64,000 nt of DNA, taken from assembly GCA_017255395.1 (NCBI GenBank), contig JAFKDC010000005.1:1-64000 (forward strand), read 5' to 3'. The notes beneath the pieces are model-generated. The model ran no database searches and was not told the origin of the DNA. It saw only the letters and a list, made by a program, of their open reading frames with translations. This DNA comes from Enemella evansiae (GTDB lineage Bacteria > Pseudomonadota > Alphaproteobacteria > Rhodobacterales > Rhodobacteraceae). The translations under genes were made by a program, and so were the position numbers. Each line of letters starts with the position of its first letter. Positions within the stretch are counted from its first letter, which is position 1. Shown here in pieces: positions 8,783-16,395 of this stretch.

Positions 8783-9052
8783 ATGCAGAACGGTTCGCCC
8801 CGGATCGACGAGATCCGCTACAACGCCGCCGAGGAATGCTTTGAGGCCCTCGTTACGCTGAATACCATCGAAGGCGCGATGCGGATCGCAAGCGCCTACC
8901 CCGCCCCTGTGACGGCAGAATTCGAAGAGGTCTCTAACGGCCTGCTTCGCAACGCCCTGCGGAACCGAACCGCCCCAGAGGCGCTGCGGTCGCGGGCGCC
9001 CAGTACACCGCCGCGCCGCCACCTGCCCCATTCCATGCCCTTCGCGGCATAA
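8783..9052 (+). CDS. small hypothetical protein after pyrF
   Basis: An 89-residue protein starts MQNGSPRIDEIRYNAAEECFEALVTL. The ATG at 8783 is chosen because AAAGGAGA stands seven bases before it; an in-frame ATG at 8645 would add 46 residues but has no ribosome-binding site and would swallow the DnaA box. The first 55 residues look like a folded acidic domain (EECFEALVTLNTIEGAMRIA). The last 30 are basic and proline/arginine-rich. No signal peptide or membrane helix is seen and I do not recognise the family. A clear terminator follows, so it is probably its own transcription unit. Confidence 0.6.
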   Translation: MQNGSPRIDEIRYNAAEECFEALVTLNTIEGAMRIASAYPAPVTAEFEEVSNGLLRNALRNRTAPEALRSRAPSTPPRRHLPHSMPFAA

Positions 9053-9129
9053 CCTCTGCCTCGGCTCATAACTGCCTGTATGAGCCTGCACCCGACGCCC
9101 CTTTTCGTCCCTTGGGGTGTCGGGACTTC

Positions 9130-9170
9130 GCCGGGGTTCGTCCAGTTTTCTGGCGGCCCCGGCTTTTTCT
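9130..9170 (+). terminator. terminator after the 89-residue gene
   Basis: GCCGGGG (9130-9136) pairs with CCCCGGC (9157-9163), with an inner CCAG-TTTT-CTGG hairpin, followed by TTTTTCTT. This is a strong Rho-independent terminator reading rightward. Confidence 0.8.
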
Positions 9171-9200
9171 TGGCTACGGTCAAGGCGTTCGCCAGGACGT

Positions 9201-9668
9201 TCAGCACGCCCTTCGCGCCGCGCGCCGCCGGTATGCTGACAGGATCGCGCTGAAATGCGGGATCGCATCGGGCGCCGCGCAATAGGCTTCCGGCGTCATG
9301 ATGCACCAGCCTGCGCCCTCCCCGCCGAAACGCACCTCTTGCAGGCGCTCTGCCGAAAGGTGGGCCGCGAAGAACCAGCGTGGTCCGGGCGCGCCCTCGT
9401 GGACCGTCGCGAAGACAAGGTCCCGCGCCTGAAGGCCGATGCCCAGTTCCTCTGCGGTTTCGCGGATCACGCAGGCCTCGGGGCTTTCCCCCGCCTCGCG
9501 CCCGCCGCCGGGGAAGTCGAGGCGGCCGGGCCAGGGGATGCCGGGGCTGTGGTCGCGCCGCAGGATCGCCATGCTGTCCCCGAAGAACAGCATCACCTTC
9601 GCTCCGACAAAATCACGTCGCGCAGTGCATGTGGCCTGCGTCTCTGCGCTGCTGTAGATTGAACTCAT
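9201..9668 (-). CDS. NUDIX hydrolase
   Basis: The 155-residue protein contains a complete NUDIX box (GGGREAGESPEACVIRETAEEL, matching G-x5-E-x7-RE-x2-EE), so it should hydrolyse a nucleoside-diphosphate-linked substrate with a divalent metal. It is preceded by a beta-strand region (FVGAKVMLFFGDSMAILRRD) and PWPGRLDFPGG, common in the MutT-like branch. The exact substrate cannot be told from the sequence. The ATG at 9668 overlaps the ATG of dinB on the other strand (CATG), so the two start codons share bases. If it cleans oxidised nucleotides it would suit its neighbour, a translesion polymerase, but that is inference. Confidence 0.85.
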   Translation of the reverse strand: MSSIYSSAETQATCTARRDFVGAKVMLFFGDSMAILRRDHSPGIPWPGRLDFPGGGREAGESPEACVIRETAEELGIGLQARDLVFATVHEGAPGPRWFFAAHLSAERLQEVRFGGEGAGWCIMTPEAYCAAPDAIPHFSAILSAYRRRAARRAC

Positions 9669-10920
9669 GCCCGCCCTTTGCCGCGACTGTCTTGCCCGGT
9701 TCGAAACCGGTTCCCGCTGCCCCCAGTGTGGCAGACCGAGGATCGTGGCGCATCCTGAATTGAACAGTCTGTCGATTGCCCACATGGATTGCGACGCTTT
9801 TTATGCAAGTGTCGAAAAACGCGACAATCCCGCGCTGCGCGACAAGCCGGTGATCATCGGCGGCGGACGCCGGGGCGTCGTATCCACCGCCTGCTACGTG
9901 GCGCGGGTGCGCGGCGTGCGCTCGGCCATGCCGATGTTCAAGGCGCTGCAACTTTGCCCGGACGCCGTGGTGGTCAAGCCGCGCGGCGCGGTCTACGCCG
10001 AGGTCAGCCGCCAGATCCGCGCCATGATGGAAGACCTGACCCCCGCCATCGAGCCCCTGTCGCTGGACGAGGCCTTCCTCGACCTGACCGGCACAGAACG
10101 CCTGCACGGCGAGCCGCCCGCCGTGGTGCTGGCCGGGCTGGTGAAGCGGATGCGCGACGAATTGGAGCTGACCGGGTCCGTCGGGCTGTCGCACAACAAG
10201 TTTCTCGCCAAGATCGCGTCCGACCTCGACAAGCCGCACAGCTTCGCGGTGATCGGGCAGGCCGAGACGCAGGCCTTCCTGCGCCCGAAACCGATCCGGC
10301 TGATCTGGGGCGTCGGCGAGGTCAGCCAGCAGGCGCTGGACAAGGCCGGCATCCGCACCTTCGACGACCTCCTGCGGTGGGAAAAGACCGACCTGATCCA
10401 CCGTTTCGGCGGCATGGGAGAGCGGCTGTGGCATCTTGCGCGCGGCGAGGACCGGCGCCGGGTCAGCCGCAATGCGCCGGTAAAGTCGATCTCGAAGGAA
10501 ACGACCTTCAACGAGGACACCGCCGATCCCGAGATTCTGGACGGACATATCTGGCGGCTGTCGGAACAGGTGGCAGACCGGGCCAAGGCCAAGGGGCTGG
10601 CGGGGCGCACCGTCACGCTGAAGCTGAAGCGCGCCGACTTCCGCACCCTGACCCGCCGCCAGTCCCTGCCCGACTGCACGCAGACGGCGGACCGGCTGTA
10701 CCGCGTGGCGCGCGGCCTGTTCGAGCAGGTGGCGGATCAGGGGCCGTTCCGGCTGGTGGGCACGGGGCTGTCCGATCTGGTGCCCGACGACCGCGCCGAT
10801 CTGGTCGACGACCTGCTCGACCCGCAGGCCCGGGCGCGGCGGCAGGCGGAAAAGGCGACGGATGCGATCCGCGCGCGCTTCGGCGAGAACGCGATCCTCA
10901 AGGGCCGCGCCCTGCGATAG
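9667..10920 (+). CDS. dinB: DNA polymerase IV with N-terminal zinc ribbon
   Basis: The 417-residue Y-family polymerase performs error-prone translesion synthesis. The catalytic carboxylates are in AHMDCDAFYASVE (Asp41, Asp43) and SLDEAFLDLT. The little-finger domain occupies about residues 270-385. The N terminus carries CRDC and CPQC (Cys5, 8, 18, 21), a zinc-ribbon extension common in Rhodobacterales DinB but absent from the Escherichia coli enzyme. I see no LexA-type GTTC/GAAC repeat directly upstream. The start codon overlaps that of the divergent NUDIX gene, which leaves essentially no 5' untranslated space between the two coding regions. Confidence 0.95.
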   Translation: MPALCRDCLARFETGSRCPQCGRPRIVAHPELNSLSIAHMDCDAFYASVEKRDNPALRDKPVIIGGGRRGVVSTACYVARVRGVRSAMPMFKALQLCPDAVVVKPRGAVYAEVSRQIRAMMEDLTPAIEPLSLDEAFLDLTGTERLHGEPPAVVLAGLVKRMRDELELTGSVGLSHNKFLAKIASDLDKPHSFAVIGQAETQAFLRPKPIRLIWGVGEVSQQALDKAGIRTFDDLLRWEKTDLIHRFGGMGERLWHLARGEDRRRVSRNAPVKSISKETTFNEDTADPEILDGHIWRLSEQVADRAKAKGLAGRTVTLKLKRADFRTLTRRQSLPDCTQTADRLYRVARGLFEQVADQGPFRLVGTGLSDLVPDDRADLVDDLLDPQARARRQAEKATDAIRARFGENAILKGRALR

Positions 10921-10956
10921 GGCAGCCCGCGCCCCGGAACGGGCGTCCGACGCCGG

Positions 10957-11286
10957 TCAGGCGCCCCGGGTCATCAGCGCGTCTTCCTCATCGGTCGGGT
11001 CGAACCCCAGCGCCTCCATCCCCGCCTCGAGGTGGTCGGCAAGGTGGGGCGTGCCGATCAGGTAATCCGCCGTGGGGGTCGTGGCCTCTGCGATGGCGGT
11101 GTCATAGGCCTCGTCCCATTCCTCGGCCTCGAAGGCGCCGCGACCGATCCACATGATCGCGGTCAGGGCCGCCTGCTCTTCCTCGTCCATGCGGTCGACA
11201 AGCGCCCGCAACTCACCCTCGGCCCGGTTCAACTCGCGGGCCATGACGATAACGGCGGCCACCTTGCTTGTGCTGATCTTTTCCAT
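10957..11286 (-). CDS. DUF3775 domain protein
   Basis: The 109-residue acidic cytoplasmic protein matches the DUF3775 pattern (KISTSKVAAVIVMAREL near the N terminus; ELRALVDRMDEEEQAALTAIMWIGRG in the middle; TADYLIGTPHLADHLEAGMEALG at the end). The family has no known function and is common in alphaproteobacteria. AAGGAGG precedes the ATG. It is convergent with dinB (36 bases apart) and downstream of, but separate from, the SDR operon. Confidence 0.8.
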   Translation of the reverse strand: MEKISTSKVAAVIVMARELNRAEGELRALVDRMDEEEQAALTAIMWIGRGAFEAEEWDEAYDTAIAEATTPTADYLIGTPHLADHLEAGMEALGFDPTDEEDALMTRGA

Positions 11287-11344
11287 GTCGCGCCTCCTTG
11301 CGTGCCATCAAGCAGTATAGCACAGGGGCGCGGGCGCCTTGATC

Positions 11345-12073
11345 TTACGCAAACAGCCGGTAGTACAGCGTGTCCGGCAGGAACTGCGCGGCCCGGAACA
11401 GCAACCCAAAGCCATAGGGGAAAGCCCGCTGAAAGCCGTCTTTCTCCATATGTTTCAGGACGATATCGGCGGCCTTCTCCGGCTCCATGATGAAGGGCAT
11501 CCTGAAATCGTTCTTGTCGGTCAGCCGGGTCCTGATGAAGCCGGGGTTCAACAGCTGCACCCGCACGCCAGAGCCGCGCGTATCGGCGTGCAGCGACTCG
11601 GCCAGTGCCATGACACCCGCCTTCGAGGCGGTATAGGGCGCGGACCGCGGCAGCCCCCGGTAGCCGGTCAGGGACCCGGTGAGAACGATATGCCCCCGGT
11701 CGCGCTGCACGAAATGCGGGATCACGGCGCCCATCAGGTTCATCGCCCCGACAAAGTTCACCTCGGCCATGGTGGTCGCCTGCGTCGCATCCCAGTCCTT
11801 GGCGCCGAAGGGCCAGTAGACCCCGGCCAGCTGCACAACGCCGTCGATCTCGCCCATGTCGCGGTAAGCCGCCTGAAGGCTTTCGGGGTCGGTGACATCC
11901 ACCGGCAGCGCTTCGGCCTTTCCGGGCAGAGACCGGGCCAGGCTGCGCAGCTTGTCGCCGGAGCGCGCCGACAGCACCAGGGCGCAGCCCGCCGCGCTGA
12001 GCCTGCGGGCCAGCGCCTCGCCCAGACCGTCGCTGGCGCCGACCAGCCAGTAGCGTTTTCCGGTCCAGTCCAT
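11345..12073 (-). CDS. short-chain dehydrogenase/reductase of the RpoE-linked operon
   Basis: The 242-residue SDR oxidoreductase has the NAD(P)-binding motif VGASDGLGEA (residues 11-20) and the catalytic triad Ser134, Tyr147, Lys151 (GSLTG, YTASK). Its substrate is unknown; homologues sit in the conserved ChrR-linked operon thought to modify membrane lipids during singlet-oxygen stress. The ATG at 12073 overlaps the stop of the DUF3833 gene as ATGA. A longer upstream frame lies inside that gene and is rejected. It is the last gene of a four-gene operon in which every junction overlaps. Confidence 0.9.
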   Translation of the reverse strand: MDWTGKRYWLVGASDGLGEALARRLSAAGCALVLSARSGDKLRSLARSLPGKAEALPVDVTDPESLQAAYRDMGEIDGVVQLAGVYWPFGAKDWDATQATTMAEVNFVGAMNLMGAVIPHFVQRDRGHIVLTGSLTGYRGLPRSAPYTASKAGVMALAESLHADTRGSGVRVQLLNPGFIRTRLTDKNDFRMPFIMEPEKAADIVLKHMEKDGFQRAFPYGFGLLFRAAQFLPDTLYYRLFA

Positions 12074-12636
12074 CACAGGGCCTCTTTGCGTCGCATGGTG
12101 GCGACCAGTTCGGCCACCTTGATACCAAACTTCCGAAACTGGCTGCGGTTCACGATGGTGCCCGCCGGGGTCAGGTACATCCAGTCGGTGGTGTCCAGCA
12201 CATGCCCGCCGGCGTCCTCTTCCAGCCGGATACGGTAGCGCAGCAGAACCGCCGGGCCGCTTTGCCAGCCCCGCGCCTCTCCGGGAATGTCGTCGGCGCG
12301 CGCGGTGATGCGCCCGTCGTTGCCAAGCGTCAGGCGCCACTCGCGGTGCTGGACCTTGCCGGAGTCGTAGCGGAAGACCTCTGTCATCACCCCGGCGTTG
12401 CCCTGCCAGCGGACGTCGAAATCGCCGGTGAAGCGCGACACCACGCGCCCCAACGGTCCGTAGATCACCCCGTCGCAGACCAGCGGGCCGTTCAGATGGC
12501 GGCGCAGGTCGAAGGCCTCTCCGGGCGCCTGCGCATAGTCGGCGGGGCGCTGCGCGCTGAAGCTCACGAACCGCCGTACCAGCCAGACCGCCAGCAGTGC
12601 CAGCCCGGCGCCAAGCACCATGGACAGCATGGACAT
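12073..12636 (-). CDS. DUF3833 lipoprotein-like/membrane protein
   Basis: The 187-residue protein begins with a hydrophobic segment (MSMLSMVLGAGLALLAVWLV) that acts as signal or anchor, followed by FDLRRHLNGPLVCDGVIYGPLGRVVSRFTGDFDVRW, typical of DUF3833. The domain probably forms a lipocalin-like barrel; its role is unknown. AAGGAGG lies about six bases before the ATG at 12636. The start overlaps the DUF1365 stop and the stop overlaps the SDR start, both as ATGA. Its fixed position in ChrR-linked operons suggests a role in handling modified lipids, by inference only. Confidence 0.85.
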   Translation of the reverse strand: MSMLSMVLGAGLALLAVWLVRRFVSFSAQRPADYAQAPGEAFDLRRHLNGPLVCDGVIYGPLGRVVSRFTGDFDVRWQGNAGVMTEVFRYDSGKVQHREWRLTLGNDGRITARADDIPGEARGWQSGPAVLLRYRIRLEEDAGGHVLDTTDWMYLTPAGTIVNRSQFRKFGIKVAELVATMRRKEAL

Positions 12637-13412
12637 CACGACGCCTCCTTCAATGGACGCGCGCCACCGCTGACCTCTTGCCCGGGCGCCTTCGGACGGG
12701 TGCGGTAGGCCGCGCCCTTCCACCAGAGCTTCAGCGCCTGCCAGTAGATCAGCGCCAGAACCCGCCGCGCGCCAAGGGGGCGGCGCAGGGCGGACCACAG
12801 GATGCCCCGGGCCGTCAGCGGCACCAGCGGGCCGACAAGCGTGGCGATCACGCCGCCCTTGTCATGGGTATAGTCGATGCGGATGCCGATGTGATCGGGC
12901 CGGATGTCGAACTGGAACACATAGCCCCCGGCGATCGGCTGGAAGGGCGAGACATGCAGGATCTTCTGCGCCTCGATGCGGTCCTCTGGCCGGATCGCGC
13001 GACCGTCCGGCGCGGTGCAGAGGTAAGAATGCCGGTCGCCAAAGGTATTCGTCACCTCGGCGATCACCGCCCGCAGCGCCGCGCCGTCATAGGCCAGCCA
13101 GAAAGAAACCGGGTTGAAGACATGGCCCAGCAGCCGGGGCTGCGCCAGCAGCATCAGCCGCTCTGCCCGCAGCCCATGCGCCGCCAGCACCGCGCGGGCC
13201 CATGGCGCGCCACGGCCCTTGCGGGGCGGCCCGCCGTGATCGCGGTCCTGCACCGACATCATTCCGGCGCGGTTGCGCGCAAACAGGCGCGGCGCGGCGA
13301 CAGGGGCCTCGGCATCGAGCAGAACGTAGTCGATGGAATAACGAAAGCCGTTCTCGACCGCCCCCTTTCGTCCATGGAAGGTGTGCCCCCGAAGCAGCTT
13401 GACCCCTGTCAT
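12636..13412 (-). CDS. DUF1365 protein
   Basis: The 258-residue cytoplasmic protein matches DUF1365 (KLLRGHTFHGRKGAVENGFRYSIDYVLLD at the N terminus; LGHVFNPVSFWLAYD; KILHVSPFQPIAGGYVFQF). The family is found with FAD-dependent desaturase-like oxidases and fatty-acid methyltransferases and is linked by context to unusual fatty acids. Start at 13412 overlaps the FAD-oxidase stop (ATGA), stop overlaps the DUF3833 start. A longer upstream frame was discarded since it runs inside the oxidase gene. Confidence 0.88.
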   Translation of the reverse strand: MTGVKLLRGHTFHGRKGAVENGFRYSIDYVLLDAEAPVAAPRLFARNRAGMMSVQDRDHGGPPRKGRGAPWARAVLAAHGLRAERLMLLAQPRLLGHVFNPVSFWLAYDGAALRAVIAEVTNTFGDRHSYLCTAPDGRAIRPEDRIEAQKILHVSPFQPIAGGYVFQFDIRPDHIGIRIDYTHDKGGVIATLVGPLVPLTARGILWSALRRPLGARRVLALIYWQALKLWWKGAAYRTRPKAPGQEVSGGARPLKEAS

Positions 13413-14707
13413 GCGGCCTCCATCGCGCCGGTGCGGGCGCGGATCATCTCGGCCACCGCGATGCCGCTGGCCAGCCCGTCCTCGTGGAAGCCGTTGCGCA
13501 TCCACGCCCCGCAGAACCATGTGTTGCCGGTGCCGTTGAAGCCCGCCACCTCGCGCTGCGCGTCAAGCGCGTTCAGGTCGTATACCGGGTGATGCAGCGT
13601 CACCTCGTCGTGGATCAGCTCTTCGCGGATCGGGCGCGTCGAGTTCAGCGTCACGAACAGCGGGTCGTCCTTCGGGATCGGCTGAAGGCAGTTCATCCAG
13701 TAGGTCAGGTCGATCTGGTTCATCTCCTTGCGGTCGGTTTCGGTGTAGTTCCACGCCGACCAGCAGACCGGACGGCGCGGCATCAGCGAGGTATCGGCGT
13801 GCAGCACCACGCGGTTCGGCTGGTAGGCGAATTTCGACAGCGCCGCGCGCTCGTGCTGGCGGGCATCGGACAGCAGCTGCAGGCTGATATCCGTATGCGT
13901 CGCCAGAACCACCTCGTCGAACCGCTCCCACTGGCCGCCGCGCATGCGGATCTCGACCCCGCCCGCATCCAGCCGCCGCACGCCCTGAACGGGTGAGCCG
14001 GTGCGCAGCGCCACCCCGCGCGCCGTCAGGGCGGCCTCCAGCCGTCGCACGTATTCGACCGAACCGCCCCTGACCGTGTACCACTGGTGCTGGCCGCTGT
14101 GGCTGAGCAGGGCGTGGTTCTCGAAGAAGCGCACCAGCGCATGGGCCGGGAAATCCAGCACCTTCTCGGTGGGCGTCGACCAGATCGCCCCAGACAGCGG
14201 CAGCAGGTAGTAATCGCGGAACCAGTCCCCGGTGCCCATGCCGCGCAGGAAGTCCCCAAGCGGCTGCTGCGGGTCGTTCGCGGCATCCAGCGCGCGCGCG
14301 TTGAAGCGCAGGATATCCCGGATCATCCGCAGAAAGCGCGGGTTGAAGGCGTTCCTGCGCTGCGCAAAGACCGCGCGGATGTCGCGCAACCCGTATTCCA
14401 TCGCCCCCCCGCGCAGACTGGCGGAAAAGGTCATGTCGGATTTCACCACCGGCACGTCCAGATCCGCGAAAAGCTTGGTCAGATGCGGATAGTTCGGGCG
14501 GTTGAAGACGATAAAACCGGTGTCCACGGGCTGATCGCCATTACGGCCCGCCAGCCGCGTGCGGGCATGGCCGCCCAGATCGGATTCCGCCTCGATCAGG
14601 GTCACCTGGTGGTCTTGCCCAAGGCTGTAGGCGGCGCCCATCCCGGAAATGCCGCCGCCGATAACGGCAATGCGGCGCGGGCCGGGAGGGGTGGCTTCGA
14701 ATGGCAT
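13409..14707 (-). CDS. FAD-dependent amine-oxidase/desaturase-like protein of the RpoE-linked operon
   Basis: The 432-residue flavoprotein has the dinucleotide-binding motif RIAVIGGGISGMGAAYSLG at residues 12-30 and ESDLGGHARTR, as in phytoene-desaturase and amine-oxidase families. In Rhodobacterales and gammaproteobacteria this protein heads operons containing DUF1365 and DUF3833 next to rpoE-chrR; the probable substrate is a membrane fatty acyl chain. The ATG at 14707 is preceded by AAGGA. The frame extends another 300 codons upstream over the rpoE gene but this is antisense and rejected. A candidate RpoE promoter lies 30-60 bases upstream. Confidence 0.88.
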   Translation of the reverse strand: MPFEATPPGPRRIAVIGGGISGMGAAYSLGQDHQVTLIEAESDLGGHARTRLAGRNGDQPVDTGFIVFNRPNYPHLTKLFADLDVPVVKSDMTFSASLRGGAMEYGLRDIRAVFAQRRNAFNPRFLRMIRDILRFNARALDAANDPQQPLGDFLRGMGTGDWFRDYYLLPLSGAIWSTPTEKVLDFPAHALVRFFENHALLSHSGQHQWYTVRGGSVEYVRRLEAALTARGVALRTGSPVQGVRRLDAGGVEIRMRGGQWERFDEVVLATHTDISLQLLSDARQHERAALSKFAYQPNRVVLHADTSLMPRRPVCWSAWNYTETDRKEMNQIDLTYWMNCLQPIPKDDPLFVTLNSTRPIREELIHDEVTLHHPVYDLNALDAQREVAGFNGTGNTWFCGAWMRNGFHEDGLASGIAVAEMIRARTGAMEAA

Positions 14708-14738
14708 GGTCACGTCCTTGTCGTTCCGGTCTTTCAGG

Positions 14739-14768
14739 GCATTACGCGCCGCGACGCGGATCGGATGA
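14739..14768 (-). promoter_or_regulatory. candidate RpoE promoter of the FAD-oxidase operon
   Basis: On the minus strand TCATCC (14768-14763) is followed after exactly 18 nt by TAATGC (14744-14739), ending 31 bases before the start codon. It differs by one base from the TGATCC box before rpoE and has identical spacing. Confidence 0.45.
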
Positions 14769-14910
14769 CTTTTGCTTTGGCGGCAGCGGCAAACCCTGAT
14801 CCGCAGCGCCGCGCCCGGCTGACAGGGTCCGGGCCGCGCGCGGCCGGGACCGCCATGGGACAAGTGCCCCCGACCACCACGACGCCTGCCGCAACAGGTC
14901 ACAGGATTTT

Positions 14911-14940
14911 TGATCCACCCCTGCCGCCGCTGCGTATTCA
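14911..14940 (+). promoter_or_regulatory. candidate autoregulated RpoE promoter of rpoE-chrR
   Basis: TGATCC (14911-14916), an 18-nt spacer and TATTCA (14935-14940) match what is known of RpoE-dependent promoters in Rhodobacter sphaeroides. The transcript would start near 14947, leaving a leader of about 100 nt and excluding the upstream in-frame ATG at 14945 as the rpoE start. Confidence 0.6.
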
Positions 14941-15049
14941 GGCTATGTTTGTCCAGACCGATGCATATCCTGCCCGCGACTCTTCGCCCGCTGCGACACC
15001 CGTCGCCGTGCCCCAGATCAGGGTCAGACAGGCAGACCGAAGGACAGAC

Positions 15050-15616
15050 GTGACCCCCAAGGCGCCCGCCCCTCCCCCAGACAACGCGGAATGGATCGAC
15101 GCCGTCGCGCGCATCCGGGACCATGCCGACGAAGAGGCTTTCGTGGCGCTGTTCCGGCACTTTGCCCCGCGCATCAAGGGCTTCCTGATAAAGTCGGGCG
15201 CCGATGAAACCACCGCCGAGGAATGTGTGCAGGACGTCATGGCGACAGTCTGGCGCAAGGCCGGGCAGTTCGATCCGGCCCGGGCCTCGGTCGCGACATG
15301 GGTCTTCACCATCGCCCGCAACCGCCGCATCGACATCCTGCGACGGCAAAGGCGCCCCGAACCGGAGGATCTGGGCTGGGGCCCCGAGGCCGAGCCGGAT
15401 CAGGAAACCGCGCTGGGTCTGCAAGAGGACACGCGAACCCTTGGAAAAGCCATCGCCGCGCTGCCGGACAAACAGCGCGACCTGATCGAGAAGGCCTATT
15501 TCGGCGAACTCTCGCACAGCGAAATCGCGGATGTGACCGGCCTGCCGCTGGGGACCATCAAGTCCCGCATCCGGCTGGCTCTGGACCGCCTGCGGCACGC
15601 TATGGACAGGACGTGA
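15050..15616 (+). CDS. rpoE: RpoE, ECF sigma factor (ChrR-controlled)
   Basis: The 188-residue sigma factor belongs to the ECF11 (RpoE/ChrR) type that drives the response to singlet oxygen. Region 2 is seen in AFVALFRHFAPRIKGFLIKSG and RASVATWVFTIARNRRIDILRRQRR; region 4 in LIEKAYFGELSHSEIADVTGLPLGTIKSRIRLALDRLR. The GTG at 15050 is preferred because GAAGGA lies six bases before it and because the likely promoter lies 110 bases upstream. An ATG at 14945 would give 223 residues with an unfamiliar N terminus. The stop codon overlaps an in-frame GTG of chrR and lies five bases before the chrR ATG, so the two are coupled. Confidence 0.93.
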   Translation: MTPKAPAPPPDNAEWIDAVARIRDHADEEAFVALFRHFAPRIKGFLIKSGADETTAEECVQDVMATVWRKAGQFDPARASVATWVFTIARNRRIDILRRQRRPEPEDLGWGPEAEPDQETALGLQEDTRTLGKAIAALPDKQRDLIEKAYFGELSHSEIADVTGLPLGTIKSRIRLALDRLRHAMDRT

Positions 15617-15621
15617 AAGCC

Positions 15622-16269
15622 ATGAAGACAAAGATCACCCACCACCTGACCGAAGAGCTGATCCTAGGGTATTCCGCCGGCACCCTGCCCGAGGCGGTCA
15701 ACCTGATCGTGGCCACGCATATCTCGCTCTGCGATCACTGCCGGGCCGCCTACGAGGCCTGCGATGCCGTCGGCGGCGCGCTGATGGACACGGTCGAGCG
15801 CGTGGACGTACCCGAGGCCTGCCTTGCCGGCACCATGGCCGCGATCCGCGGCGCCCGCCCCGAGGCCCGCCCCGCCCCGGCGCCCCGCAGCGCGCTGCCC
15901 GCCCCCCTGCAAGGCTACCTCTCCGGCGGCATCGACGGCGTGCGCTGGCGGTCGGTCGGCATGGGGGTGCGGCAGGCGGTTCTGCCGACCTCGACCGAGG
16001 CCACCGCGCGGCTGCTGTATATCCCCGCCGGAACCGCCGTGCCGGACCACGGACACCGCGGGCTGGAACTGACGCTGGTGCTGCAGGGCGCCTTCGAGGA
16101 CGAGGAAGGCCGCTTTGCCCGGGGCGATATCGAGATCGCCGATGCGGACGTGGATCACATGCCGGTGGCCGATGTGTCCGAGGATTGCATCTGCCTGGCG
16201 GTGACGGACGCACCGCTGCGGTTCAAGGGCTGGCTGCCAAGGCTTGCGCAGCCCTTCCTGGGCATCTGA
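15622..16269 (+). CDS. chrR: ChrR, zinc-dependent anti-sigma factor
   Basis: The 215-residue protein binds RpoE and releases it on singlet-oxygen exposure. The N-terminal zinc anti-sigma domain has a histidine near residues 7-8, then His33, Cys37 and Cys40 (ATHISLCDHC). The C-terminal cupin domain (about residues 100-200) keeps the expected metal ligands His143, His145, Glu149 and His179 (DHGHRGLELT, DVDHMP). Each is displaced by two residues from my memory of the Rhodobacter sphaeroides protein, so all key sites are intact. A GTG at 15613 is an alternative start that would overlap the rpoE stop. The arrangement sigma then anti-sigma is canonical. Confidence 0.94.
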   Translation: MKTKITHHLTEELILGYSAGTLPEAVNLIVATHISLCDHCRAAYEACDAVGGALMDTVERVDVPEACLAGTMAAIRGARPEARPAPAPRSALPAPLQGYLSGGIDGVRWRSVGMGVRQAVLPTSTEATARLLYIPAGTAVPDHGHRGLELTLVLQGAFEDEEGRFARGDIEIADADVDHMPVADVSEDCICLAVTDAPLRFKGWLPRLAQPFLGI

Positions 16270-16339
16270 GTGGCGCCAGCTCGCCCGGATTGCCGGAACC
16301 AGACCACCTCGCAGGTCGATCCGCCCCTCCCCGGAAAGC

Positions 16340-16371
16340 AAAAACGCGCGGCCCCGTGACGGGACCGCGCG
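16340..16371 (-). terminator. terminator of the pyruvate dehydrogenase operon
   Basis: A 12-bp stem (16345-16356 with 16360-16371, one G-U pair in the minus-strand RNA) is followed on the minus strand by TTTTT (16344-16340). It lies 25 bases past the lpdA stop. Confidence 0.85.
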
Positions 16372-16395
16372 CCTGACCTGCACCATATGGGCCGA

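Noticed and set aside
14945-15050. Upstream ATG giving a 223-residue RpoE
   Set aside because: The likely RpoE promoter ends at 14940, so transcription starts at about this ATG; the extra residues do not look like sigma-factor sequence.
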